A DNA stretch of 25,148 nucleotides from an uncultured Eubacteriales bacterium (lineage in GTDB: Bacteria > Bacillota > Clostridia > Christensenellales > Borkfalkiaceae), in assembly GCA_900542935.1 (NCBI GenBank), contig UQPN01000028.1, forward strand, positions 1-25,148, given 5' to 3'. Position 1 is the first letter of the stretch; every line of letters begins with the position of its first letter. The position numbers and the translations under genes were made by a program. Shown piece by piece: positions 12,259 through 21,144 of this stretch. The notes under the pieces were generated by a model that was not told the origin of the DNA, made no database searches, and saw nothing but the letters and a program-made list of their open reading frames with translations.

Positions 12259-13254
12259 TCAGTCGTCCAGAAAATCCACGGAAGACAGCTCGTACACCAG
12301 CGTTCCCAGATTGAACGAAAGGGGAGTTTCCATTTTTAAAATCACGTTGCGGTATTCGTTGTTTTCCGCTTTCGTGGTTTCGGCAACCCATACTTTCTGT
12401 GTGGCGCCGGGGGCGGTATCGTTGATCGCCAGCGAATACGGCACGTAGGAAACGTCGTGTTTCGCGGCGGCTTCTTCCTTGCCCGCAATCATAAACGAAA
12501 ATTCTGTTTTTGCCGCATTCGATTTCGATACGGAAACGCTCTGCAATTTACCCGCCGCCGTGTTGTATACGTAAAGGGTGGAGGTTTTATCTATCGCCCG
12601 CACGGCAAGCAGCAGTTCTTCGTTGTCGATGAGGGAATATTTGTCATCCGGCTCGAACGTGTGCGTCTGCGCCTTGTACGAAGGATGCGCTGTTTCGAAA
12701 GTCTTGTCCGCAAAATATTCAATCGTGCAGCTGTTCGCCGAATAATCGGTGGTAATCACGTAAAAATATTCGCGGTAGCAGCCGTTGCTTCCCGTCAGCG
12801 AAACGGGGGAAGCGGAAGCGGGCACGTGCGCCGCTACTTTTTTCACGGAAGATACGGGTTTCAGTCCGTTCTGCGTGCTTTTCGCAATCACTTTCGAATA
12901 TACGGTATCGCCGTTTTCGCCCGCAAACGAGGCGGTTTCCGCGCCGAACGTATAGCTTACGTCAATCGAAAGCGTCGTTTCGTAAACGTAGTTTCCGTTT
13001 TCCGCCGAAAGTTCGGTTTTATATTTCCCGTTCGAATAGTTTACGGAATACGCGTCGTTGCCGCCTTTTTCAAACGATACGTTATATTCGGCGATTTCCT
13101 TCGCGCCGCCGAGGTCCACGTTTTCGCTGGCGTCGGTAACGGCTTTGCGCCACCGCGCGTTAAACTGAGTGGGCTGCGATACGGAACAAGCCGAAAGCGA
13201 AACGACGGCAGCCATGGAAAGCGCGGCAACCGCGCCTGTTTTTCTGAATTTCAT
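12259..13254 (-). CDS. Lipoprotein of unknown function (331 aa)
   Basis: A signal peptide (MKFRKTGAVAALSMAAVVSL) ends in the lipobox LSAC, so Cys23 is the predicted lipid anchor and the protein should sit on the outer face of the membrane. The mature part is rich in Ser, Thr, Val and Tyr and looks largely beta-stranded (YVYETTLSIDVSYTFG, LYVYNTAAGKLQSVSVSKS). I see no catalytic motif and no binding-protein signature, and I do not recognise a family. The start ATG 13254 follows GGAG. It has its own promoter, a strong hairpin in its 5' leader and a terminator, so it is monocistronic. It diverges from addB. Confidence 0.8.
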   Translation of the reverse strand: MKFRKTGAVAALSMAAVVSLSACSVSQPTQFNARWRKAVTDASENVDLGGAKEIAEYNVSFEKGGNDAYSVNYSNGKYKTELSAENGNYVYETTLSIDVSYTFGAETASFAGENGDTVYSKVIAKSTQNGLKPVSSVKKVAAHVPASASPVSLTGSNGCYREYFYVITTDYSANSCTIEYFADKTFETAHPSYKAQTHTFEPDDKYSLIDNEELLLAVRAIDKTSTLYVYNTAAGKLQSVSVSKSNAAKTEFSFMIAGKEEAAAKHDVSYVPYSLAINDTAPGATQKVWVAETTKAENNEYRNVILKMETPLSFNLGTLVYELSSVDFLDD

Positions 13255-13287
13255 AATGTTTTCTCCGGTTCGGAATGGTAAATTTTC

Positions 13288-13306
13288 AAGCGCGGCAACC
13301 GCGCTT
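13288..13306 (-). promoter_or_regulatory. Stable hairpin in the lipoprotein 5' leader
   Basis: AAGCGCGG and CCGCGCTT are perfect 8-bp arms around a 3-nt loop, placed between the promoter and the ribosome site. The first 17 bases reappear at 13219-13235 in the signal-peptide coding region. It may stabilise or regulate the mRNA. Confidence 0.5.
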
Positions 13307-13314
13307 ACCCAACT

Positions 13315-13343
13315 ATTATAGCACGTTTTTAAAAAATTGTAAA
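13315..13343 (-). promoter_or_regulatory. Promoter of the lipoprotein gene
   Basis: On the minus strand, -35 TTTACA (13343-13338), 17-bp spacer, -10 TATAAT (13320-13315). Confidence 0.7.
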
Positions 13344-13414
13344 AATAAAAAAGGGATTTCTTTCAATTTATTGTGAAAAATTTCCGAAATTTTCATCGTT
13401 TTTGCCCGCCGTTG

Positions 13415-13423
13415 TGCTATAAT
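13415..13423 (+). promoter_or_regulatory. Extended -10 promoter of addBA
   Basis: TGC-TATAAT (TATAAT at 13418-13423) fits an extended -10 element; the -35 region is poor. It is about 64 bp ahead of the addB start and back-to-back with the lipoprotein promoter. Confidence 0.55.
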
Positions 13424-13486
13424 AGAAGAAAACGTCTTTTTCCGCGGCTAAGATATGCGGCGGATTATAAGGAGAATTGCACACAG

Positions 13487-16400
13487 ATGATACGGGCGAT
13501 CGGGGCGTATTCGCTTTCCGAATGTATGGAAATCATGGCGCGGCTCGTTGCCGAAGGCGAACGGGCGGACGAAAATAAGCGCAGCGTGGTATTCTGCGAG
13601 GACAGGCTCACGCTGATAGCCGAGCGCGCGCTTACGGCGGCGACGGGCGGTTCGTTCCGCTCGTACGTAACCACGTATGCGCGCGCGTTGAAATCGCGCG
13701 GGCGCGTCCTTACCAAACAGGGCTCCGTCGTGGCGATCGACGGCATCGTATCGTCGCTGCAAAAACGCGGCGGATTAAAACGCTTCACGCGCGGACTTCC
13801 CCGCGGCACGGCGCGCGGCTTATACGAAACCATTTCGCAGATAGCGGCGTCGGCGATCGATCCGGAAGCGCTGAAAAACGGCGCCGACGCGCTGGATGGC
13901 GGCATTTTAAAGGACAAAGTTTCCGATCTCGCCGAAATTTACGCCGAATATAAACGCTTTTTAACGGAAAACGGCTACGTGGACGAAAGCGGCTATCTCG
14001 CGCTGCTGCCCGAATATTTAAAAAGCACGGGCGAACTTTCGGGCGCGGACGTATACTTTCTCTGTTACGGCTCGTTCACGGCGCAGGCGGCAAAAACGCT
14101 GAAAGCGGCGTTCGCGGCGGCGGATAACGTAACGGGCATATTCTGTTACGGCAAAGAGGATATCTATACGGGTTCGTCGCTCCGCTCCTTTCTGCGCGCG
14201 GCGGAAGAAACCTCCGGCTGTTCCGTGCAAAAAATCAATCTCGGCACGCCCCTCGGCGGCGCGGCGGAAGTGCTCCGCAAAGGTCTGTTCGATCCCTCGG
14301 CGTTTTCGGGCGCGAAAAAACCGTACCTCACCGACGCCGTCCGCATTTTCGAAGCGGAAGATAAAAACGACGAAATGGAGCGGGTAGCGGCGGAAATCAA
14401 AAAGCGCCTTGCCGAAAATCCCGCGCTCCGTTACCGCGATTTCGCCGTGCTCGTGTCCGATTTGAAAGCCTACGCCCCGGCGGTAAAAAAGGCGTTTTCC
14501 GAATACCGACTGCCTTGCTTTTTCGATGAAAAACGCTCGCTGAAATCCCACCCGCTCGCCGCGTTCCTTCTGTCCTGCTTCGAAACCGTCCGCACGGGCT
14601 TTTCACCCGAAGCCGTAGACGCGCTTTTGCAGAACCCGTTTTTCACCGCTCCCGACGAACGGTCGGCTGTCCGGTCGGCGTCGGAACAAGAGTCGGAACA
14701 AACAACTGCGGAACAACCGTGGGAGCAACCGTCGGCGGAAGAAGTATCGGAACAACCGGCGGCGCGCGAGGAACTTCCCGCATACGAAATTCTGCGCAAA
14801 AGCGACGTATACCGCAACTATCTTTCCCGCTACGCCAACTACCGCGGCGGCGCGAAGCGCGAAATCAAAAACCTGCGCGATGCCGTTGCGCCCGATAAGC
14901 CCGCCGCGCCCGATAAGCCCGCTGCGCCAGACGATTCCGCGGCAACAGACAACCCGGACGAAGAGGTATTAAAAGAACAGCGCGCGCGCCTGCTTGCCGT
15001 AACCGAGCCGATAAAGCGCCGCGCGAAAGGCGAAGAATACTGCGCCGCGGTGCGTACCGTATTAAACGTCGCGGGCGCGGAAGAACGGCTCGCCGAAATT
15101 GCGGAGCGCGTGCAGGACGTGGCGCTCGTCGATTATCTCCGCCGGATCGGCGGCGTGCTCGATCGCGTCCTCGGCGAAACGGAAACGCTTCTTTGCGGGC
15201 GCGAAATGAACGTGGGCGAATTTGCCGACGTGCTGGCGGACGGGCTGGACGCCACGGAAATTTCGTTGATTCCCGTCAAAACCGACGCGGTATTCGTGGG
15301 CGATATCACCGATTCCCGCATCGAAAAAGTGCGGTTTCTGTTCGCCGCGGGCATGAACGAAACCGTGCCGAAAACCACGTCCGATACCGCGCTCATATCC
15401 GATCGCGAAATGGAAAAACTTGCCGAAGTCAAAGCAAAAATGGAGCCCACGGTGGCGGAAGTCAACCTCCGCGGTCGCGAGGACGCCGCCCTGAACCTCT
15501 GCACGTTCACCGATGCGGCGTATTTTTCCTACGCTCTTTCGCCGGACGGCTCCGAACCCGCCGTTTCCGAAATTCTGCGTTACGTAACGGCGTTGTTCCG
15601 TACGGCAGGCGGCAATCCGATCCGCGCCGAAAAACGGCAGAGCGGCGATGATTTCGCTTACCGCTGTTCCGCGCCCGCGCCCGCCCTCCGCGAATGGTAT
15701 ATCCTCCGCGAAGAGGACGAATCCGCCGGGGTAAAATACGGCGTGAAGTGCAATTCGCTGGAACAGGCGCTGGCGAGGTACGAAGAAAACGACGAATGGG
15801 CGCGCGCCGCCGCGGTATTCGGCGACGAAGCGGAAAATTCGTTCGTGGCGTGCGGAGAGCGGCTGTTTTTCAAAGGCGGAAAAATTTCGCCCAGCGCCTT
15901 GGAAACGTATTTCACCTGCCCGTTCAGGCATTTTCTGCAATACGGCTTGCGGCTGAAAGAACGCGAAGAACAAAGCGTTCTGGCAACCGACTCGGGCAAT
16001 TTTATACACGAACTTTTAGAAAAGACGGCAAAGCGTTTCGAAGAGGCGAAAACCGAATCGGAAATTCGCAAAGCGGCGGAATCCGTCGGCAACGAGCTGC
16101 TTAAAAAGCCGCCGTATTGCTATTCGTGCGATACGCTTTCGGGCGAATACGCGCAAAAGCGCCTGCTCCTCGAGGGCGTCGAAGCGGCGGCGGCGGCGTT
16201 CCGTCAGGTGAAAGGCTCGCTCTACCGCGTGGCGGAAACGGAAAAAAGCGTGGAAACGGCGGATTTCCGCGGCAAAATCGATCGGGTGGACGTTTCCGGC
16301 GATTTCATCCGCATTATCGATTATAAAACGGGCGGCATCGACGATTCGGTAAGCACCTACTATACGGGCAGAAAAATTCAGATGGAAATGTACATGGCGG

Positions 16401-16957
16401 AGGCGAAAGGCGATAAAATCCCCGCGGGCGTGTTTTATTTTCCCGCTTCTTTGTCGTTTTCCGACGAAGACGAAACGCCTTTCAGAATGCGCGGCTTTTT
16501 CTGCGGCGACGCCGACGCGCTCACGGCGGGCGATCCCGTGATGGCTGCGGGCGAAAAGGGCACGGAAAGCGAATTTTTCGCGGCGAAAAACGGCGATACG
16601 CGCAGCACGCACTCAATGGACAGGCTTACGTTTCAAAGCTTCGTCGAATATTCTTCGTTTGTTGCCGAGGGCGCGCGGAAAGAACTGAAAGCCGGTTATA
16701 TCGGCGTTTCTCCCGCGAAAGCCGCCTGTTTGTACTGTCCGTACGGCGGTATCTGCGGCTTCCATCCCGAAAAATCGGTGCAGCGAAAAGAGGAACTCAA
16801 CGTCAAACCGGAACGCGTCGCCTCCATCGTCAACGAGCTGATCGAAAGCGGAGCGAAAACACGCGCCGTAACCGACGTTTCGGGCGAAAACGCGGCGGAA
16901 AATTCCGGCGAACGCGAAGAAACGTCGCGGGGAGAAAAAGAAAATGGCAAAAAATAA
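13487..16957 (+). CDS. addB: AddB subunit of the helicase-nuclease AddAB (1156 aa)
   Basis: AddB works with AddA to process double-strand DNA ends for RecA-dependent repair. The C-terminal nuclease carries the metal/catalytic signature IDYKTG (Asp945) and the iron-sulfur staple: Cys811 (TCPFRHFL) plus Cys1081, Cys1084 and Cys1090 (CLYCPYGGIC), the same C...CxxCxxxxxC pattern as B. subtilis AddB. The start ATG 13487 follows AAGGAG; an in-frame ATG at 13373 lies upstream of the promoter. The usual N-terminal Walker A (GxxGSGKT) is not visible: the protein opens MIRAIGAYSLSECMEIMARL. Two low-complexity linkers interrupt it, one rich in Glu/Gln (residues about 395-425) and one of Ala-Pro-Asp-Lys repeats (about 467-490). 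It overlaps addA by 14 nt. Confidence 0.93.
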   Translation: MIRAIGAYSLSECMEIMARLVAEGERADENKRSVVFCEDRLTLIAERALTAATGGSFRSYVTTYARALKSRGRVLTKQGSVVAIDGIVSSLQKRGGLKRFTRGLPRGTARGLYETISQIAASAIDPEALKNGADALDGGILKDKVSDLAEIYAEYKRFLTENGYVDESGYLALLPEYLKSTGELSGADVYFLCYGSFTAQAAKTLKAAFAAADNVTGIFCYGKEDIYTGSSLRSFLRAAEETSGCSVQKINLGTPLGGAAEVLRKGLFDPSAFSGAKKPYLTDAVRIFEAEDKNDEMERVAAEIKKRLAENPALRYRDFAVLVSDLKAYAPAVKKAFSEYRLPCFFDEKRSLKSHPLAAFLLSCFETVRTGFSPEAVDALLQNPFFTAPDERSAVRSASEQESEQTTAEQPWEQPSAEEVSEQPAAREELPAYEILRKSDVYRNYLSRYANYRGGAKREIKNLRDAVAPDKPAAPDKPAAPDDSAATDNPDEEVLKEQRARLLAVTEPIKRRAKGEEYCAAVRTVLNVAGAEERLAEIAERVQDVALVDYLRRIGGVLDRVLGETETLLCGREMNVGEFADVLADGLDATEISLIPVKTDAVFVGDITDSRIEKVRFLFAAGMNETVPKTTSDTALISDREMEKLAEVKAKMEPTVAEVNLRGREDAALNLCTFTDAAYFSYALSPDGSEPAVSEILRYVTALFRTAGGNPIRAEKRQSGDDFAYRCSAPAPALREWYILREEDESAGVKYGVKCNSLEQALARYEENDEWARAAAVFGDEAENSFVACGERLFFKGGKISPSALETYFTCPFRHFLQYGLRLKEREEQSVLATDSGNFIHELLEKTAKRFEEAKTESEIRKAAESVGNELLKKPPYCYSCDTLSGEYAQKRLLLEGVEAAAAAFRQVKGSLYRVAETEKSVETADFRGKIDRVDVSGDFIRIIDYKTGGIDDSVSTYYTGRKIQMEMYMAEAKGDKIPAGVFYFPASLSFSDEDETPFRMRGFFCGDADALTAGDPVMAAGEKGTESEFFAAKNGDTRSTHSMDRLTFQSFVEYSSFVAEGARKELKAGYIGVSPAKAACLYCPYGGICGFHPEKSVQRKEELNVKPERVASIVNELIESGAKTRAVTDVSGENAAENSGEREETSRGEKENGKK
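14887..14945. repeat. 18-bp tandem repeat inside addB
   Basis: The unit GCGCCCGATAAGCCCGCC is present about 2.5 times and encodes Ala-Pro-Asp-Lys-Pro-Ala. It lies in a probable surface linker and may vary in copy number between strains. Confidence 0.6.
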
Positions 16958-19900
16958 ATTTACCGAAGAACAAACCGCCGCGCTGGAAGCGCGTGGCAAA
17001 GCAATCGTTTCGGCTTCGGCGGGCAGCGGCAAAACCACGGTGATGATCGAAAAAATCGTCCGCCTCATTTTAGGCGGGGCGGACGTATCGGAAATTCTCG
17101 CGGTAACGTTCACGAAGAAAGCCGCGCAGCAGATGAAAGATAAGCTGAAAAGCGCGCTCGTCAAAGCCGTCAATTCCGAAGATACGCCCGTTTCCGATCT
17201 GCCTCGGCTTAAAAAGCAGCTTTCCGCGGCGCAGAACGCGGAATTTTCCACCATACATTCTTTCTGCGCAAACCTTATCCGCACGCATTATTTCGCGGCG
17301 GGCACGGGCGGCGATTTTTCCATCGTTTCCGCGTCCGACGCGCCGGGCAGAGAATTGCAGCTGCGCGCCTTAACGGCGCTGTTCGAAGAGGCGTATACGG
17401 CAAACGATCCCGATTTTCAGCTTTTGTTGTCGGTGTTTTTCCGCAAAAAAAAGGACGACATGTTAAAAAAAGTGCTCATGTCCGCCTATGCCTCGCTGCG
17501 CGATAAAGACGATTATCGGGACTTCCTGCTTCGCGGAACCGAATACACGGAAGAAAAATTCAACGCCGTCTGCGCGGGCTTGCTCGATAATTTCAAACGC
17601 AAATGCCGTTATTTCCGCCGCCGCGCCGAAGAAGAAAAAGAATATTTCGCGGCGGTCAACGCGGGCGGAAGCACGCGCCGGTCGATGGATAACGCCACGT
17701 TTTTAATTGCCGCGTTTCTCGATTTCGAAAACGCGGAAGATTATTTCGCGTTGAAAGAAGTGCCGAAAGAAACGGGCTACACGCGCAAGCAAAGCAAGTC
17801 CAAATCGTTGCCGCCCGATTTCGATAAACATGCCGACGCGCTTGCCGATTGCAAAACGGCGTTCGATACTCTGCATAAAAAAGCGGAGGAAATTCCCGTG
17901 CGCGCAAAGGCGCTGGAAGATTATTTCGCGGCGGGTAAAATCGCGAAGAGCCTCGCGAAATACGTATTGCTGTTCGAAGAAAAATACACGGCGGAAAAGC
18001 GCGAAAAAAACGTGCTCGATTACAACGATCTCGAACACATCGCGCTTGCGCTTTTAAAAGACGAAGCCGTCAGAAGCGAACTGCGCGAAAAATACCCGTA
18101 CGTTTTCGTGGACGAATATCAGGACGTCAATCCCGTGCAGGAAAAACTGCTTTCCGCCGTCGGCGGCAAAAACGTGTTTCTGGTGGGCGACGTAAAACAG
18201 GCGATTTACGGTTTCCGCGGCAGCCGTTCGGAATATTTCGCCAAAAAGCGCGGCGCCTACGCGGCGGAAAGCGGCGCGCATTCGCTTTCCATGAACAGCA
18301 ATTTCCGCAGCGCGCCCGCCATTTTAAACGCCGTCAACGAAATTTTTTCGGCGGCGATGCGCGAAGATACCTCGTTCGTCAACTACGCGGAAGAAGGCGT
18401 GATGACGGAGGGGGCGAAGAGGTATACAACCGACGGCAGAGTGTGCTTTCATCTCGCCGTAAAAGAAAAGAAAACCAAACCGCCCGTTTCCGGCGTGTAT
18501 TCGGTGTTCGAACGCAGCAAAATCGTCCGCGACGAAAAATTCAACGCGCTTTCGGGCAGGTGCGCCACGGGCGACGAAATCGCGCGTATCGTGAAAGAGG
18601 AACTGAAGCGCAGCTGGTTCGATCCCGACGAGGGCGTTACGAAACAGGTGAGTTACGGCGATATCGCCGTGCTCGTGCGCAAAAACAGGCAGCCGGTAAC
18701 GCAGGGAATCATCGCCGCGTTCACGTTCGAAGATATTCCTTTTTCCGCGTGTTCGCCCGTCTGTCTTGACGATTTTCCGGAAATAAAAACGGCGAAAGAT
18801 ATTCTTTCTTATATCGATAACGCCGAACAGGATATTCCGCTTTGTTCGTCGCTCTGTTCGCCTGCGGGCAACTTTTTGCCGGACGAGCTTTCGGCAATCC
18901 GCCTCGCTTATCCCGAAGAGGAAACGTTCCGCGGCGCCTGCCGCGCGTATGCACGGGAAAAATCGGACGATATCGCCGCGCGCCTGCGCGCCTTTTTCGC
19001 TTATTTTTCTTATCTGCGCGATTTATCCTGCGTGGCGGGCGCGGAAGAAGTGCTTACGAGGCTGTTTTCCGATTGCGGCGCCGAAGCGGGCTTGCTGGCA
19101 AGAAAAACGGGAAAGGAATGTCTGAAACGCCTGCATTATTTTCTTTCGTTCGCTTCCGATCCCGCTCCGCTTTCCGTGCACGAATTTCTGGCGAAACTGC
19201 AGCTGATGAAAGGGGAAATCATGTACGAGGAAAACGCGGGCGAAAACGTGGTGAAAATTCTCACCATGCACTCCTCCAAAGGGCTGGAATACCCCGTGGT
19301 GATTCTCGGCGACGCGTGCGATCCGTTCCGCGGCAAAAACGACAGTGGAGAACTTTCTGCGGACGACGAACTGGGCGTCGCCACAAAAATGTACGACGTA
19401 AAAAACATGGTGAAGCGCGAAACGCTTCTTCGCGATCTCATCGAAGAAAAGAAAATCGCCGCGGAACGCGCGGACGAACTGAACGTTTTCTACGTGGCGC
19501 TCACCCGCGCGAAATTCGCGTTGCACGTGGTGTTCGGCAAAGAGCCTCCGCCGATGAACGTTCTATACGCCGATACGTACGCGGAATTTATCCCCGATTA
19601 CGTGTTCGATAAATACCTTGTGAAAAACGAAGAGGAAGAGGAAGCGCAGCAGCCGAAACAAATAACGTATTCCACGGAATTCGACGCCGCGCTGGCGGAA
19701 TCGATTCTTCGGGAAATGCGGCGGCAATACCCGTTCGAGGGCGGCGAAAATCTGCCCGTGAAGCAATCCGCTACCTCGGTGATGAGCGAAATCGAAGCGG
19801 CTTCGGGCGGCGGCGCGCAAGGGGGCGCCGTATACGTCGCGGACGAGGACGTTCCCGCCGGCGTGTTTGCCGCCGGCTCGGAAACACGGCGGCTTACGGG

Positions 19901-20444
19901 GCTTGCCTATCACGCCTTTTTGCAGTACGCCGATTTCGCGTTTCTGCGCGCGGGCGGCGATACTACGGCGGAACTTGCAAAAAAGGAACGGGCGCGCATG
20001 AAAGCCGCGGGGCTGTTGAGCGAGGAGTACGACGCGCTTTTAAATAACGAAAAGCTGGCTTCGCTTCTGAAAAACGAAGTGTTCGCGCGGTTTGCGGAAC
20101 TTTCCCGTCGCCCGCAGCCGAAAACGCACATTCTGCGGGAGCGGAACTTTCTTGTTGCGCTGCCCGTGCGGGACGTATATTTTTACGATAAAGAGCGCTA
20201 CGGCAATCTCGGAAACGAAACCACGCTGTTTCAGGGCGCGGCGGACTTACTGCTGCTGGAAGAAAACCGCGCGCACATCGTGGACTATAAATACTCCTCG
20301 CGCGACGCCGCCTCGCTGAAAGAACGGTATAAGCCGCAGCTTTCGTTGTACCGCAAGTCGGTGGCAAAAATCGCGGGGGTGAAAGAGGAAAACGTACGTT
20401 GTACATTGTTTAACTTATTCCGCGGCTACACGGTGGAAATATAG
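16944..20444 (+). CDS. addA: AddA subunit of the helicase-nuclease AddAB (1166 aa)
   Basis: UvrD-type 3'-5' helicase fused to a RecB-type nuclease. The Q-motif FTEEQTAALEARGKAIVSAS leads into Walker A AGSGKTT (residues about 25-31). Motif Ia is AVTFTKKAAQQM, motif II is DEYQD (390-394), motif III is VGDVKQAIYGFRGS. Motif V is TMHSSKGLEYPVVILGD and motif VI is FYVALTRAK. The nuclease end has FQGAADLLLLEE and IVDYKYSS with Asp1114. The length is slightly below the B. subtilis protein (about 1230). The start ATG 16944 follows GGGAG and overlaps the addB stop, so AddB and AddA are made in step. All helicase motifs look intact. Confidence 0.97.
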   Translation: MAKNKFTEEQTAALEARGKAIVSASAGSGKTTVMIEKIVRLILGGADVSEILAVTFTKKAAQQMKDKLKSALVKAVNSEDTPVSDLPRLKKQLSAAQNAEFSTIHSFCANLIRTHYFAAGTGGDFSIVSASDAPGRELQLRALTALFEEAYTANDPDFQLLLSVFFRKKKDDMLKKVLMSAYASLRDKDDYRDFLLRGTEYTEEKFNAVCAGLLDNFKRKCRYFRRRAEEEKEYFAAVNAGGSTRRSMDNATFLIAAFLDFENAEDYFALKEVPKETGYTRKQSKSKSLPPDFDKHADALADCKTAFDTLHKKAEEIPVRAKALEDYFAAGKIAKSLAKYVLLFEEKYTAEKREKNVLDYNDLEHIALALLKDEAVRSELREKYPYVFVDEYQDVNPVQEKLLSAVGGKNVFLVGDVKQAIYGFRGSRSEYFAKKRGAYAAESGAHSLSMNSNFRSAPAILNAVNEIFSAAMREDTSFVNYAEEGVMTEGAKRYTTDGRVCFHLAVKEKKTKPPVSGVYSVFERSKIVRDEKFNALSGRCATGDEIARIVKEELKRSWFDPDEGVTKQVSYGDIAVLVRKNRQPVTQGIIAAFTFEDIPFSACSPVCLDDFPEIKTAKDILSYIDNAEQDIPLCSSLCSPAGNFLPDELSAIRLAYPEEETFRGACRAYAREKSDDIAARLRAFFAYFSYLRDLSCVAGAEEVLTRLFSDCGAEAGLLARKTGKECLKRLHYFLSFASDPAPLSVHEFLAKLQLMKGEIMYEENAGENVVKILTMHSSKGLEYPVVILGDACDPFRGKNDSGELSADDELGVATKMYDVKNMVKRETLLRDLIEEKKIAAERADELNVFYVALTRAKFALHVVFGKEPPPMNVLYADTYAEFIPDYVFDKYLVKNEEEEEAQQPKQITYSTEFDAALAESILREMRRQYPFEGGENLPVKQSATSVMSEIEAASGGGAQGGAVYVADEDVPAGVFAAGSETRRLTGLAYHAFLQYADFAFLRAGGDTTAELAKKERARMKAAGLLSEEYDALLNNEKLASLLKNEVFARFAELSRRPQPKTHILRERNFLVALPVRDVYFYDKERYGNLGNETTLFQGAADLLLLEENRAHIVDYKYSSRDAASLKERYKPQLSLYRKSVAKIAGVKEENVRCTLFNLFRGYTVEI

Positions 20445-20446
20445 CG

Positions 20447-20509
20447 AAAAAACGGGTAAAATGTGTATAAAAACGGGATAAAAACGTTGAAAAACGGGCA
20501 TAATCTGCG
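20447..20509. repeat. Three 21-bp tandem repeats downstream of addA
   Basis: AAAACGGG occurs at 20449-20456, 20470-20477 and 20491-20498, exactly 21 bp apart, within similar flanks (AAAAACGGGNATAAA). It lies between the addA stop and the most likely start of the next gene. If the next gene instead began at GTG 20463, the repeats would encode Lys-Asn-Gly heptads. Two helical turns per unit would suit a protein-binding array. Confidence 0.6.
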
Positions 20510-20510
20510 C

Positions 20511-21140
20511 ATGAATTACCTGAAATTTACCGAAAAATTAACGATTTCGCCTGTTTTTTTAATTGTTTTCGGCGTATTTTGCGCCTTTTTTACGCTGATT
20601 TTCGCCTGTTTTCTGCGTAAAAACGCGGCTTTTTTCGCCTGCGGCGGAGCGTTTTTCATTTTGTTTTCGCTTGCCTGCGGGTACTGCCACGAACTTTCCG
20701 CCGAAGATTTCCGCACGCTGCATTACAGCCTCGCCGCGCTGTATTTTTTGTTGTACGCGGCATTTTTGTGGCATCTGCGCCAAGCGAAAAAGCGGGAGGA
20801 ACGCCGCGAAAAATTTGCCGCGGCGCGCGCCGCGGAAGAATACGTTCTGCCGGAGCGCGGCAACGGCTACGTGCGCGAAAAACTGCGCGAAGCCGCGGCT
20901 GTGCCCGCCGCCGCGGGCGGGGGCATCTACGAACCTGCGGTGGAACTCCGCCACGCGCGGGCGCTTTTGAAACGCCTGAAAAAAGCCGCGCTTTCCGTTG
21001 GCGACAGGCTGGAAGCGGAGAGGCTGGAAGATAAAATCGGCGCGTTTGAAAACGCGCCGGAGCTGAACGCGGAACAAATCCGCGAATTATCCGATAGTTT
21101 TTCCGCCGTACTGAAACTGTCCGCGAAATATATGCTGTGA
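20511..21140 (+). CDS. Membrane protein with cytoplasmic helical tail, unknown function (209 aa)
   Basis: The ATG at 20511 is preferred because the hydrophobic part starts soon after; a GTG at 20463 would add 16 residues encoded by the tandem repeats. Neither has a clear ribosome site. Three membrane segments are visible: about residues 12-35 (PVFLIVFGVFCAFFTLIFAC), 39-58 (AAFFACGGAFFILFSLACGY) and 69-89 (YSLAALYFLLYAAFLWHL). The rest is a charged Ala/Glu/Arg-rich helical region, probably cytoplasmic and coiled. I do not recognise a family. It lies 66 nt after addA on the same strand and ends 4 nt from the end of the converging AraC-type gene. Confidence 0.7.
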   Translation: MNYLKFTEKLTISPVFLIVFGVFCAFFTLIFACFLRKNAAFFACGGAFFILFSLACGYCHELSAEDFRTLHYSLAALYFLLYAAFLWHLRQAKKREERREKFAAARAAEEYVLPERGNGYVREKLREAAAVPAAAGGGIYEPAVELRHARALLKRLKKAALSVGDRLEAERLEDKIGAFENAPELNAEQIRELSDSFSAVLKLSAKYML

Positions 21141-21144
21141 ATTA

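Noticed and set aside
12457..13281. 274-codon plus-strand frame opposite the lipoprotein
   Set aside because: The minus-strand lipoprotein has promoter, ribosome site, lipobox and terminator; the opposite frame has none.
14665..14945. CRISPR-like array
   Set aside because: The short repeats are in frame in addB, have no spacers of even length and no cas genes; no CRISPR array is seen anywhere in the window.
15062..16612. Long minus-strand open frames (up to 315 codons) within addB
   Set aside because: They are shadows of a GC-rich coding gene with clear AddB motifs; products are Arg/Phe/His-rich with no domains or starts.
20447..20509. Replication iterons with an origin
   Set aside because: Only three short repeats, no DnaA boxes, no AT-rich unwinding region and no replication gene nearby.
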